Positions 52,596 to 63,992 of a stretch of 64,000 nucleotides of DNA are shown piece by piece. A program made the translations under genes and the position numbers. This stretch comes from Ostrinia nubilalis (Eukaryota; Arthropoda; Insecta; Lepidoptera; Crambidae). The notes under the pieces are model-generated. The model was given only the letters and a program-made list of their open reading frames with translations. It had not been told where the DNA came from and searched no databases. The DNA is taken from contig NC_087118.1 of the NCBI RefSeq assembly GCF_963855985.1, forward strand, positions 62,001-126,000, given 5' to 3'. Position 1 is the first letter of the stretch, and the number at the start of each line of letters is the position of its first letter.

Positions 52596-52671
52596 CACCT
52601 TCGCTGAAGATCTTTTCTATAACCGCAGAGGCTGCGATAGCGTGGTGTAGGTTGGCCTGTAGTACCGTCAT
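52590..52671 (-). pseudogene. Start of ORF2 (endonuclease N-terminus) of the split non-LTR element
   Basis: ATG at 52671 opens a frame reading MTVLQANLHHAIAASAVIEK. The LQANxxH opening is the first strand of the AP-endonuclease-like domain of many insect ORF2 proteins. It is cut after about 26 codons. It starts 29 bases after the ORF1 stop. Confidence 0.75.
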
Positions 52672-52699
52672 CCCCTTCGGGCGTTGAGGTTGGTGGGGA

Positions 52700-54058
52700 C
52701 TAATGTGCTTGGGAGCCGCGGCGCCCTTGTGTGCCCCGCCGCCCTCGGTACGGTCCTCTTTGCTGCCCCCTTCCTCTGGGCGGATGTGCGCCCCTTGTGG
52801 TCCCCCTGTTGGGGGGAAACCGCGTTCCCCTTCCCCTGTTTGGGAATGTGGAAGTGGAGGTTGAAGGGGTGGAAGGGGGGTTGACCCGTTGTGGTCCTAT
52901 GCGGACCTGCACGGTACCCTCAGGGGGGGTGGTAGTGGATGTGGGTACGGGGGTAGAGGTGGTGGTGGTTGCGGCGGTGGTCGGGGGTTCAGCGGAGGGT
53001 TTGGAGTCCTGTATGGGGCCCTTAATTCTGAACTGGACCTTTTTGAAGCCAATGTTGGCCTTTAGGTCCATCATCTTCAGGGCCTCACACGAGTGGTCGT
53101 CTAGGGATACGGTCAGAGTTAGACCTCCCTTGTCAACCTTCGTATTAAGGACCTTCCAATGCTCGGTGTTCAGACCCTTATTCTGAGCACCGAAGAGTTC
53201 TAAGGCCTGCGTTGCGCTGCTGGCTTCAGATATTGGAATATATACCACCCCCACATTAGGTTTTCGGATTTCAGACTCGCTCAGGAGAACGAGGCTTGCT
53301 TCCGGCCACGGTTTGAGGGGGGGGACTATATTCTCAAGCCAGGTTTTTGAGTGTTCGTCCTCACACGTGATGAGGAGCCAACCTGGCTTAAAGGAGCAGC
53401 CCACGAATTTAGGCCCTTCGCCCCTTCCGGATCTGGCAATGCTTTGCAGGATGGTATTGCGCAGCGACTCCAGTTGTGTGCTAGTCATCAAGGACTTGGA
53501 GTCTTTAATGCCGACCCGGATTGAGCGTACGGCCTCGCTGTAGGCTACGGTGGTTGAGGTGTTTAAGGTCTCACTCACCTTTGGGACTTTGGTTATATGT
53601 CCCTTTGGCGATTCCTCCTCCGAGCGAACCCGTTTTACCGGTTTACGCCCAGATTCAGGTTGCGAGGCCTTAAACTTGTACCCCATCTGCTTCAGCTCAG
53701 CGAAGCTCTTGACCGCCAGTGTTGAAGCCATACTCGGCTCCACTCCCAGCTGTCTCAGAGCTCCGAAGCGCTTTTTTGCCGCACTTGACATTTTCCTGCC
53801 AGTGGGTTTGGAGGCGGTGTATTCATCAGTCAGCGAGGGTGAGCCGCAAGCAGCCCTTTCTGCCGTGCTGATGGATTCCTCTGTCTCCATGCTGAGTTGC
53901 TCTGATATTTGGGTAGGTTGTTCTACTCCTTCTATCAGTGGCATAAGTTCCTGGCATAGGTCTTCCAGGTTACCGTTACTTTTTTTGGGAGAGCATTTAT
54001 TCATGTTGGTCCCACGAGTAGCTAGGGAAAGTAGGTCCACTCCAGCAGAGCCCCGCAT
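52700..54058 (-). CDS. ORF1 (Gag-like, DUF4780) of the split non-LTR element
   Basis: 452 residues, open. The N-terminus is charged with a SAAKKRFGALRQLGVEP block. The middle (about 185-350) matches the DUF4780 domain as I know it: LRNTILQSIARSGRGEGPKF, GCSFKPGWLLITCEDEHSK, VYIPI and LEKMD-like later blocks. The C-terminus is low-complexity Pro/Thr then an RGG-type RNA-binding tail (TRGAHPPRGRGQQRGPYRG). It would coat element RNA. A second Met 18 codons in is an alternative start. The gene is GC-rich compared with its surroundings. Confidence 0.82.
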   Translation of the reverse strand: MRGSAGVDLLSLATRGTNMNKCSPKKSNGNLEDLCQELMPLIEGVEQPTQISEQLSMETEESISTAERAACGSPSLTDEYTASKPTGRKMSSAAKKRFGALRQLGVEPSMASTLAVKSFAELKQMGYKFKASQPESGRKPVKRVRSEEESPKGHITKVPKVSETLNTSTTVAYSEAVRSIRVGIKDSKSLMTSTQLESLRNTILQSIARSGRGEGPKFVGCSFKPGWLLITCEDEHSKTWLENIVPPLKPWPEASLVLLSESEIRKPNVGVVYIPISEASSATQALELFGAQNKGLNTEHWKVLNTKVDKGGLTLTVSLDDHSCEALKMMDLKANIGFKKVQFRIKGPIQDSKPSAEPPTTAATTTTSTPVPTSTTTPPEGTVQVRIGPQRVNPPSTPSTSTSTFPNRGRGTRFPPNRGTTRGAHPPRGRGQQRGPYRGRRGTQGRRGSQAH

Positions 54059-54374
54059 GCCGGAGTAAGGCTATATACACCTCGAGGTCGCCTGGTATCG
54101 AGGGCCCACCGTTAGCGACTGAGCTCCCCCTCAGCCACGCATCTCTCGGCACGGTACGGATAACACCTTAGATTGGGTATCGAGTCTTCGGCCGCCAGGT
54201 ACCGCGTCATTGAGATCCCATTATGGGATTTCAATGCAGCACTATCTGACGTTGCCCAGGATGAACCGCAACAGGCGCTACTATATCCCTTCTGACATGT
54301 CAGAGTGGATTCAGCAACAACCCAGTCTTTACGCGGAGGTAACTCGAACTGACACCCCAAAATTTGTTTAGGTA

Positions 54375-54763
54375 AATCGGACTTGTGATTTTTTTCTTTT
54401 CAAACTTTTTATTATTTTACTAACAGAATTTGGGTAGAATAGACAAAAGATATTATTATGGTATCTGTTTGGTCAGGAAAAAAATAAATGACTAATAAAA
54501 TTTTTAACAGGGTGTCAAAACATTAGTCTATGCTATTGTGTTTCTACCAACATAAAATATACTCTTCCTTACTAATAAAAGTTGAATAGCGTCTGTATGG
54601 TCACACAACGCTTCGTCATGTTTTTCCGAAAGTCCAATTACTGACGACAGAATGAAAGAAATTGGTGCGTAACTATTCATCTGATATCAAACGTTTAGTA
54701 ATAAAGGGGTAGGTCAGGTAAATGGCAAATCCACCAGCGGTCACTCGATGACACTTAGACAAA
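54375..54763. other. Gene-free flank
   Basis: AT-rich with a short block (54570-54720) containing TTACTAATAAAAGTTGAATAGCGTC. Possibly a decayed repeat; nothing is supported. Confidence 0.35.
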
Positions 54764-56361
54764 TCTATACTATATATTATATATTATATATTTATATATA
54801 TTATATATATATTATATATTATATATTTATATATTATATATAATATTATAAAGCTGAAGAGTTTGTTTGTTTGTTTGTTTGTTTGTTTGGTTGAACGCGC
54901 TAATCTCAGGAACTACTGGACCGATTTGAAAAATTCTTTTTGTGTTGGATAGCCCGTTAGTTCCTGAAGGCTTTAGGCTATATATCATCACGCTAAGACC
55001 AATATGAGCGGAGCACCAATGAAGAATGTTTCAAATCAGTGATTTTTTTCCTTTTGAGAGCTGACGCTGCGTAAACGGTTAAAGTTTCGCAAAAATCATG
55101 TATCACAGGATTGTTCCCCTTTAAAAGTTCTAAAAAAAAGTCCGCGATAGTATATGTCTATCTTTTAAGGTTGACTCATAGTAACCCTTTTTATGCAAAA
55201 AGAAATCTGTTTTATATTAATGCATTATTTGCGGAGGTTTTTTCATAAACATGATATTAATCCTTATCCAAATAAATAAGTTATTCATCACAAGTATTTA
55301 ATTTTAAACATACTTGGCCTTTACACCATTCAATTTCAATAAATATCTTAGGAGATATCGCAGTTTTAAAATATCATCGCAGCAAAATAATGATCAAGTA
55401 GGTACTGCGCGCGCCACTGATGGATCAATGCACAGCCTAAACCGCTGATCATAGAGACCTGAAACTTGGACGGTGTGTTCTTTGTAAGACGTATAAAGCA
55501 TCTGATAAGAAAGGATTTTCCAAAATTCTACCCCTAAGGAGGTAAAAAGGGGAGGGCAAAGTTTGTATGGGATAACGAGATTCCTTCGTTCAATCTACTT
55601 CAAATTTCGCATAAGCATTCTATAACAGAATTAATGGAAGACGTGTTTAGTATTTTAGTGAAATGCATCCCCTAACTATGTTAAAAAGGGGTAGAAAGTT
55701 ATTTTAGTGGTGATTTGCTTCAAAGTTGATATTAATTACTCATTAGTGCATTTTTTTTACAACCATGTCATGTTAAAGACTATCATACTCTAGGGGCCTC
55801 CACTTAACCTCGGAGTAGGTGCCCGCTGCGTGCGCTCGCCTAACAATGCATAGTAATGCATGACGGTCAATGCATGCCGCGGGCACCTGCTTGCGCTGTA
55901 TACATAAACTCATTTTCGCGCGAGAGTTTTTGCGGAGGCCCTTGAGGTAGTGGGAGTAGTCTTGAGGAAAAGCTCCTTCTCCCACGGCCAGTGGCATGCT
56001 AGAAACTTGGTGATTCTAGCACCCGTAGGAAAATAAAAAAAAAAGTTTACCAATAATACTGCGGTAGGTGTAGTTTTCGATTTCGTTGTAAAAAGATAAT
56101 ACCACCGATCAAAGGCCGAGCTGCATATTCATAAAATATAAGAACATTTTATTTTCATGTTTATTTAACCTTTAAGATTTTTACATTTTATAAGTATTCA
56201 AACATTTAGATAATAACGTTAAAAATCGTATGAGAACGTTTTCGACTTCTCCGCGGACGAAGTCGCAGGCAAAAGCTATTTGTAAAATAATTAGACTAAA
56301 TTATTAAAAGTGCCTACCCAAAGTCATTATTCCACGCGGACGAAGTCGCGGGCACAGCTAG
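54764..56361 (+). mobile_element. Helitron-like non-autonomous element, 1.6 kb
   Basis: Preceded by A and begins TCTATACTATATATTA with a long AT microsatellite (54766-54850). It then has ATATTATAAAGCTGAAGAG and a (GTTT)n run. It ends GACGAAGTCGCGGGCACAGCTAG followed by T, so it lies between A and T as Helitrons do. No Rep/helicase gene. An internal segment at 55785-56000 is less AT-rich and has its own inverted motifs, perhaps a nested element. Confidence 0.8.
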
Positions 56362-57840
56362 TAGTTTTATAAAACGTCAACTAAGTTGGTTAGGTATTTG
56401 TATTGTAGATACTTATACAAATGAATATTTAAACATATTATTGATGCCGTTTGCTAGGTCTCATGAAGCACTTTTTCAGTAAGTAACCATTTGTTCGACA
56501 TCTTGTATACCTACTATAAGAAATATTCGAGTGAGATCACTTATCGATTATTTTCGTCATCCTTATTTGTATTAAATTTAATTAAAATACACTAAGGCTG
56601 AGATGCACCACCTAACTTTGACCCTAACTGACAATAACCGGTGTTTTATGTTAGACAGATTTTTGACATCAAAAATTTTGATGTCAATGTTAAAGTAAGA
56701 CGGCGCAACACGGCCTAACATAAGTATCGTAGACAGTAATTTTTATTTTCTTCATAAATCTTTCTTTTCTTCGTAAAGCTATCTACAAGCTTTTATTTTC
56801 TTTGACATCTGGAGTCGTAAAATCTTGCAACTTAAAATTTACTTACTTCCCGTTTTCCCATTGAGCTGAAATTTTGCATGACTACACACAGGCATGCAAA
56901 ATTTCGTTTCGTTTCGCACTAAATAATTTAATTTACACGTGTTTTCATGCGATGGCCAAGTCAATATATTTATGTAAAACGTTAAAGATTTCCTGGACTG
57001 GACTTGGTATTACATGGATCTCACAACTTTTTACCGTAGAACAACTGAGTAGCGAGACTTGGTTTTTTGACAAGTATTGTTTTTGATGGGTTTGTATTAC
57101 AGAACGTATGTGTACCTAATGGGATAACTGTTTAAAAACACGATTAGATAAATTTTGCTTTATGGATAAAAATCTTAATTTTACGACCGTGTTTTATAAA
57201 TAAATTCTATAAAATCACAATTATATCAGTATTTACCTCTTTGATTTCCTGACTTGTTTAGACTTACAAAAACTAAATATTTATTATTAACTTTTTGATA
57301 ATAATGTGAATGGCGCTTACGATGTTTAGTTACGAGCTCTTTGATGGACACAGATATTATAGATAACGTTTAAAAATGACACGCCCGTTTTCATACATTT
57401 CATTCTATTTATTTAACCTATCCATATTTATGTGCGGAAACGTCACAAAATCAGAATAAATTTTAATTTTTCCATCATCATAAAAACTAAAAAGTCAAAA
57501 GTAAAATTTAAATAGTTAATATTTTTCATAAACAAGCTTTTGATGCTCTAAAAAGAATAAAATAAAACATAAATTCTTTCAAACCCATCAACTTATTACT
57601 TTACTCAATTTAAAGATTAAAAACTTGTCACGGGATTTACTTGTTTAAAAAATACATTAATTACGTAACTTGATTTTGCTAAAAGTCTGATCTGAGAAAA
57701 AATCAAATAGGTAAATTATACATTATTTCTATAATATTATGTATGATGTACTGTCTTAGGTACGATACAACTACGGATTAAGATCGTTTAGTCGACGCAG
57801 CGTTGAAATTGTAAAGATAAATGCAGTTTGCGCACTCACT
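56362..57840. other. Gene-free AT-rich stretch with repeat fragments
   Basis: At 56440-56547 lies a copy of the repeat terminus seen at the left edge of the window. At 56600-56720 is a GC-richer patch (CTGAGATGCACCACCTAACT) of a kind seen in small lepidopteran MITEs. Otherwise no gene or element is recognised. Confidence 0.45.
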
Positions 57841-57910
57841 ATGCGACGTCGAGCAATAAAAACCTAAAATTCGAACGCCAACTTTTTGCTACAACGGTCT
57901 TAAGGATTTA

Positions 57911-58824
57911 GTGAGAATTCAGTCCGAGCTGCAATTGATCAAAGAACAATATGTAACTGCTGACCAGCTCAAAGAGATAAAAGTGGATTTAGACTCATTG
58001 AAGAAAACATCTGTGGTTAATTACTTCACTGGCAACGTAAACACAACAAGGAGAGGCGCTTGTTTACTAAATAGTTTCACCTACAATAGTGGACCTATGG
58101 GGTTAAATCCTGTACAAGACGACGATAACACTACTTCCTCTAAAAATAAGTCGCCATCTCATCAACCGTTGGATTATCGGCCGATAGTAGATATGGATAA
58201 TTTATCGGAGGGTACGCAAACGCAAAAATCAGCAGTTCAAATGTTGGCGGTTAGTGAAATCACTGCGTGCGAACGAAGTAAACAAGTAAGCGGTACAAAG
58301 ACGGTGACTCATACGCAACCGGCACAAGCTAGCGCCGAACATACGGACGCGAAGGCTGGCGGCCGTAATGCGATACCAAACCGACGATCACTAGCGGATA
58401 TTGCGCGCGGTGGAAAATGGAAGCAACCGGTTCCTGATGAAAAATGGATAACAGTGCAACGTAAAAGATTGAGAAACCGTTTTACAGGCAATAGAGGGAA
58501 TGCTTTAGCAGAACCTAATCAAAGGTTCAAGGCGGCGGACTCCAACACTCCAATATACATTTACAACGTCTCGAAGGAGGTGACTGTGTGAGATAATCAA
58601 ACTATATTGAAAGTAAGATAAATGTGAAGGTGACGCTTGAAAAAATGCCAATGAAGGTATCGAAATGTTATGATGCATATAAAATCTATGTGCCCAGTCA
58701 CAAAGTAGATATGTTTTTGAAGGATGATTTTTGGCCCGACGGGATTGCCTATCGCCGTTTTATTAACTTTCGTGAGAGAAAGTTAGGGAAGTCTGCATCT
58801 GTAGAGAACAATATCACTGAATGA
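57911..58824 (+). pseudogene. ORF1 of the 57.8-61.7 kb non-LTR element, one frameshift
   Basis: First frame, 57911-58591: a heptad-like start (SELQLIKEQYVTADQLKEIK), a Ser/Thr/Gln-rich middle and a basic stretch (WITVQRKRLRNRFTGNRG), then TPIYIYNVSKEV. Second frame, about 58600-58824: VKVTLEKMPMKVSKCYDAYK, PDGIAYRRFINF. Together they resemble the C-terminal RNA-binding half of ORF1 proteins whose end reads like an RRM-type fold. A one-base slip near 58590 separates them. The N-terminus may be truncated because no clear start lies upstream. Confidence 0.65.
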
Positions 58825-61655
58825 ACACGCAAGCAGTAAAACTAATCAGTTTTAATTGTAAGTCTTTGAAGCGGTCTATAGACTGTATTCGATCCTTATG
58901 TCAGACTGCCGACTTGATTGCATTGCAAGAGACGCTCTTAATGCCTCACGACGTTCCACTGCTGGGCACGGTAGATCAGAACTTCGATTATATTGGAAAA
59001 TCGGCGGTCGACGCGTCGGTGTGTATTCTGCGAGGACGTCCCTATGGAGGCGTCGCGTTGCTGTGGCGTAAAAGTGTGTTTCCCTCAGTGACCGCGGTAG
59101 AGTGTTCGAGTGATCGTCTTATTGCAATTAAAATATCAATGGTGCAGTGTTCGATTTTGGTGTTTTCTGTGTACATGCCTACGGATGAGTCTATTAACTT
59201 GGTAGAATTCACGCAGTGTTTGGGTGAGTTGAACGCTATTATTGACAGTTGTGATGTTGAATATGTGTATATTCTTGGAGATCTTAATGCCCATCCTGGC
59301 AGACGGTTTGGTGATGAACTATTTAGTTTCTGCTTAGGCCAGAATATGTCATGTATTGATATTGATGTACTTGGTAGGGCGTCCGGATCTTACACGTTTG
59401 TTAGTGATAGTCACGGGTCTGTCAGCTGGCTTGACCACTGCTTGGTGACCGAAGGAACTAGGCACACAGTTGTGGATGTATCCATTAATTACAATGTATT
59501 TTGGTCTGACCATTTTCCACTAGAAATAACATGTAATCTAAACGTATTAAGGTCCAGGATTGTTTATTGTGGTAGTAGTAATCAAAATAACGCAATTCAG
59601 TGGGGAGAACGAGATGTTTCTCAAATATCACAGTATAAAGATTTTTGTAACACTAAACTAAAGCTTATTGATTTCCCAGATATTTTCTTAGGGTGTGCGG
59701 GCAAGAAATGTAATATTATTGAACACCGTAAAGAACTTGACGATATGTATAATGTAATCGTAAATATTTTGTCAGATGCCGCTATACATAGTTCAATTAA
59801 GAAAAATATCAATAATAGAAATGGATATGTGTGTGGATGGAATAAGCACGTAAAAGCAGCGCATAAAGAGGCGCGTCTGTGGTTTCACTATTGGGTGCTT
59901 TATAACAGACCTCGTGAAGGATATGTTTACAAGATGATGTGTGAGTCTAGAAGAATCTTTAAATCCAAGCTAAAATGGTGTCAAATAAATAAACAACAAA
60001 TACACCTAGATATTCTAGCTATGTATCATTCAAAAAAAGAATTCTCTAGCTTTTGGAAGCACACAAAAAAGCTCAATCCTAAACCTAGTGTTCCTATAAA
60101 TGTTGAGGGATTAAATGAACCAAAGCAGATAGCAGAAATGTTTGTAGAACATTTTAAGGTTCAACCATCTTTGAGGTCAGTCGCTAATAACCATTCTCAA
60201 CAGTGCTATCTTGGTGACCTTACTTCACCACCAGTCCTGATAACAGCAGGAGAAATTAGGTCTTTACTTAGGAAAATTACAAGAGGCAAATCCCCTGGCC
60301 ATGACCGCCTAAGTATTGAACACTTGCTCTTTGCAGGCCCGCACCTGCCTCGCGTACTAGCTTTGTTTTATTCCCTTTGTTTAAGTCATGAATATTTGCC
60401 GGATAGTTTGTTAAAGACTGTGGTCGTGCCTATTGTTAAGAATAAAACTGGAAACAGTAGTGAGAAGTCTAACTACAGACCTATATCATTGGCTACGATA
60501 TTGGCCAAGGTGCTGGACAGACTGCTTGACCAGCAACTGCGCAAGCATATTAAGCTTCATGATGCACAGTTTGGCTTTAGACCAGGCCTTTCTACAGAAA
60601 CTGCAATTCTATGCCTCAAGCAGACTGTCCAGTACTACACTTGCAGAAGTACACCTGTTTATGCTCTATTTCTAGATTTAAGTAAAGCCTTTGACTTGGT
60701 TCAGTACGATGTTCTTTAGGAGAAGCTTCTTGAAAAAACTAATGTGCCCCATGATTACATATACATTTTAAAATACTGGTATATGAATCAGCGTAATTAT
60801 GTAAAATGGGCAGGAGAGCACTCGAACATGTATGGATTTCAATGTGGAGTGAGGCAGGGCGGAGTGAGCTCAACGACCCTTTTCAATCTGTACATGGACG
60901 AGCTGATCGTTGAGCTCAGTGGCGCTGGAGTTGGCTGTTCTATTGATGGCACATTAATTAATAACATAAGCTACGCTGACGACATGGTGCTGCTGTGCCC
61001 ATCGATCAGTGCTCTCAAGAAACTGATATCCATCTGTGAACGTTATGTGGAGGCACATGGTCTCAGTTACAATGTGGCTAAAAGTGAATTGCTGGTTTTT
61101 AGGGCTAAGAATAAGACGTATAACGTGCCGACGCTGAAACTTAATGGCACCCCGTTAAAACAAGTACAGAGTTTCAAGTACCTGGGACATTGGGTCACCG
61201 AGTCGCTTAAAGACGACCTTGATATAGAGAGGGAGCGTAGGGCGCTGTGCATTAGGGCTAATATGCTGTCCCGCAGGTTTGCACGCTGCACCAACAATGT
61301 TAAAATAACGCTATTTAAAGCTTATTGCCACTCACTTTACACTTGCAGCCTGTGGACGAATTATACCCAAAGAGCATACGGTGTCCTGAGGGGGCTGCCG
61401 AGACACTGCAGCGCATCCGGGATGCTAGCAGCGGCGCAAGTAGATAGCCTCTCGGCCATCATTAGAAAGCGCATCGCGTCCCTACTGCAGCGAGTACGGG
61501 GCAGCGCCAACAGCCTCCTGATGGCGGTCGCGGCGAGACTGGACGCGGACAGTGCTATTATGCAACACTGGACTCGCGTCCATCTCGTCAAAGACACTAA
61601 AATTAATTATAATAATTTTAATAGTAATAATAATGTCTTTAATAATAATAATTAA
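58821..61655 (+). CDS. ORF2: AP-type endonuclease and reverse transcriptase, one TAG codon
   Basis: The ATG overlaps the ORF1 stop by four bases (ATGA). Endonuclease: LISFNCKSLKRS, IALQETLL, GGVALLWRK, YILGDLNAHPG, SWLDHCL and SDHFPLE, the standard AP-endonuclease motifs. RT: RGKSPGHDRLSIE, SNYRPISLATIL, motif A YALFLDLSKAFD, motif B CGVRQGGVSSTTLFN and motif C ISYADDMVLL (near 60975). A TAG at 60717-60719, between motifs A and B, interrupts an otherwise continuous frame of about 944 codons. The C-terminus is Asn-rich from tandem AAT codons. Probably CR1/jockey group; exact clade uncertain. Confidence 0.87.
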
Positions 61656-61745
61656 TAATAATTTCTATTATTTAATTAATTAATACTAACATAGTTTTAA
61701 GCTTACATTGTTACTAACGAAATAAACATATTTTATTTATTTATT

Positions 61746-62911
61746 TTATTAATAATATTCTTTATAATAAAATAATGGTTTGTGTAGCCTAATAAAATAA
61801 AAATAAAAATTGTAACTATGTTATTCAAAATTATCAAAATCAATTATTGAAATTACTGTTGATGAATGACAACCTAATTGTTCATGTGAAATTATTTCTT
61901 ATTTTACTGTGAAATTCAATATTTAATTGTATTTCATTATTAATTTGATTTAAATTACATAAATGTGCAATTCAATATAAGATTTGGTTTTCCAGTTAAT
62001 AACGACATTATTCTATATTATTAAAATAATCGATGTAAAATTTTTGGCAAGGTGTATTTAGAAAAAGTAATATTTTTTTCCAACCATTAAAAATGTAATT
62101 GTTATGTAACATTAATTTGGAATTAAAGTTATATCATTTTATCATACATATAATTTTAGTGTTTTTTTTATTTTAATTTATACAAAATCACTTAGTAATG
62201 CAATAATGTACTAACTTTTTTATATTGTATACTTTATACAGTCTCTACAATAATTGTTTTAATGGTAATTACTTATATTTCAACTTGATTATTTTACTAT
62301 TTTATTGTAAATTCAGTTCAAGTTACTGCTGGTTTTATTTTTTTGGCTGACATTGTGATGAAATTATTTAGCAATCTGTTAAAATCTTGATGTAACAAAA
62401 CAGTAACATAATAATGTTCAAAATCAATATTTTAATAAATATACCATTCTACTCCAACAATGTAAAATTCAGATTTTATCATTTCTAAAAATCGTAATGT
62501 TCAACTGAAACAGCTTTTTATTACATCTATAGAGTATTTTATCTATTTCATTTGCATTTTAAAATTTAATGAATTGAGCCAATTTGAAAATGTATTTTAT
62601 CAATATAATTTCAATCATATTATATTGTTGTTATGGGGTTTTATTAATAAAGCGCCATGATTATCTTCAACTTGCTTGTTTATTGCAATCTTACACATGC
62701 AAAATATAATTATTACAACGGAGCACATCAAAACAAAACTTTTCAGTCGGCCATTTTTCCACAGAGAGACCATAGACTTAGAGCTAGCTTTTTTAAACTC
62801 TAAACCATAAATAAATGTTTAGTGTTGTCATTACTCAACACTCTTCCTCAACATAAACATTTATTTACATATTCATACAGTCCCAAACCTTCAATTAAAC
62901 TATAGAATACA
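61746..62911. other. Very AT-rich gene-free stretch
   Basis: No gene on either strand. Many short A- or T-runs and several AATAAA. A slightly less AT-rich patch is at 62645-62800. Nothing is recognised. Confidence 0.5.
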
Positions 62912-63048
62912 TCTATACTTATAATAAATCTGCCTCTCTACAGATTTATTATAAGTATAGATTTCTGTACATGAAATATATTTTCAAAATAACTATCAGG
63001 GGGTGATTAGTGATCGATACTGATGCCAAAAATGAAATCAGTAAAATT

Positions 63049-63081
<33 letters not shown>

Positions 63082-63992
63082 ATGTTCCTTATAGAAACAA
63101 AAACTACTCGACGGATTTTAACGAAACTTGGTACAATTATTCTTCATACTCCTGGGCAGGTTATAGGATACTTAGGAATTCCCACGGGAACGGGCATTAG
63201 CGGGAAAATCCTTTTGTATGAAAAATCTAAACCGCTTAAGTTAGACGCTTGAAATTTGGCAAGCAGGTACCTTAGTAAACTTAAAGCTTAGTTATAACAG
63301 GATATTGCAAAATTCCTACGGGAACGGGAATTAGCGAGAAAAAACATTTGTATGAAAAAATCTAAGCCACGTAAGATAGACGCTTGAAATTTGGCATGCA
63401 GGTACCTTAGTAAATTTAAAGCTTAGTTACAACAGGATATTGCAAAATTCTCACGGGAACGGGAGTTAGCGGGAAAAAAACATTTGTATGAAAAAATCTA
63501 AACCGCGTAAGTTAGACGCTTAAAATTTGGCATGCAGGTACCTTAGTAAACTTAAAGCTTAGTTACAACCGGATATTGCAAAATTCCCACGGGAACTGGA
63601 ATTAGCGGGAAATTCCTTTTGTATGACTGACTCACTGACATACCCACGCACAGCCTAAACGGCTAAACGTAGGCACTTGAAATTTATAAGGGACGTAGCT
63701 TAGGTACCGTAGAGGTGCACTAAGAAAGGAATTCCCGAAATTCCCACAGGAACAGGAATTACCGGGAAAATCCTTTTGTATGAAAAATCTAAACCGCTTA
63801 AGTTAGACGCTTGAAATTTGGCATGCAGGTCCCTTAGTAAACTTAAAGCTTAGTTAAACAGGATATTGCGAAATTCCAACGGGAACGGGAGTTAGCGGGA
63901 AAAAACATTTGTATGAAAAAATCTAAACCGCATAAGATAGATGAAGGGGGTAAAACGGGATCCACGCGTACGAAGTCGCGGGCGGCCGCTAG
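62912..63992 (+). mobile_element. Helitron-like non-autonomous element with internal repeats
   Basis: Begins TCTATACTTATAATAAATCTG and forms an immediate hairpin with CAGATTTATTATAAGTATAGA (62942-62962). A (TGTC)n run at 63050-63082 follows, then ACTCGACGGATTTTAACGAAAC. It ends CGAAGTCGCGGGCGGCCGCTAG followed by T. No gene. Inserted between A and T. Confidence 0.8.
63160..63950. repeat. About five tandem units of about 135-140 bp inside the Helitron-like element
   Basis: Units share AATTCCCACGGGAACGGGAAT, TAGCGGGAAA, TTGTATGAAAAA(A)TCTAAACCGC, TTAGACGCTTGAAATTTGGC and GGTACCTTAGTAAACTTAAAG. One unit (about 63620-63750) is diverged. Such arrays grow by unequal exchange or rolling-circle copying. 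Confidence 0.8.

Larger units (their letters stand above)
23050..54361 (-). mobile_element. RNase-H-bearing non-LTR retrotransposon (I/LOA-like), split over 31 kb
   Basis: The 13-bp duplication ATTTGTTTAGGTA (23037-23049 and 54362-54374) flanks the 3' tail (TAA-type repeats at 23050-23060) and the 5' UTR. Between them, on the minus strand, lie in correct order: ORF1, the start of ORF2, RT motifs 1-B, RT motif C, RNase H and the C-terminal zinc finger. The pieces total about 4.7 kb. Gaps are the rearranged 49456-52589 segment, the Polinton and the gypsy element. The endonuclease is missing. Each insertion with clean borders has its own target duplication. Confidence 0.88.
57841..61745 (+). mobile_element. 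Non-LTR retrotransposon with ORF1 and EN-RT ORF2, nearly intact
   Basis: ORF1-like frames (57911-58824) precede a complete EN-RT ORF2 (58821-61655) and a short 3' UTR with AATAAA near 61720 and a TTTATTTATTT-type tail. No RNase H. One frameshift in ORF1 and one TAG in ORF2 are the only breaks seen. The 5' border is uncertain and no target duplication was found. Confidence 0.82.

Noticed and set aside
53550..54068. 172-codon plus-strand frame
   Set aside because: It is the antisense of the GC-rich ORF1 of the non-LTR element, which has clear domain signals on the minus strand.
54766..54850. Replication origin or special AT structure
   Set aside because: An AT microsatellite just inside the 5' end of a Helitron-like element explains it.
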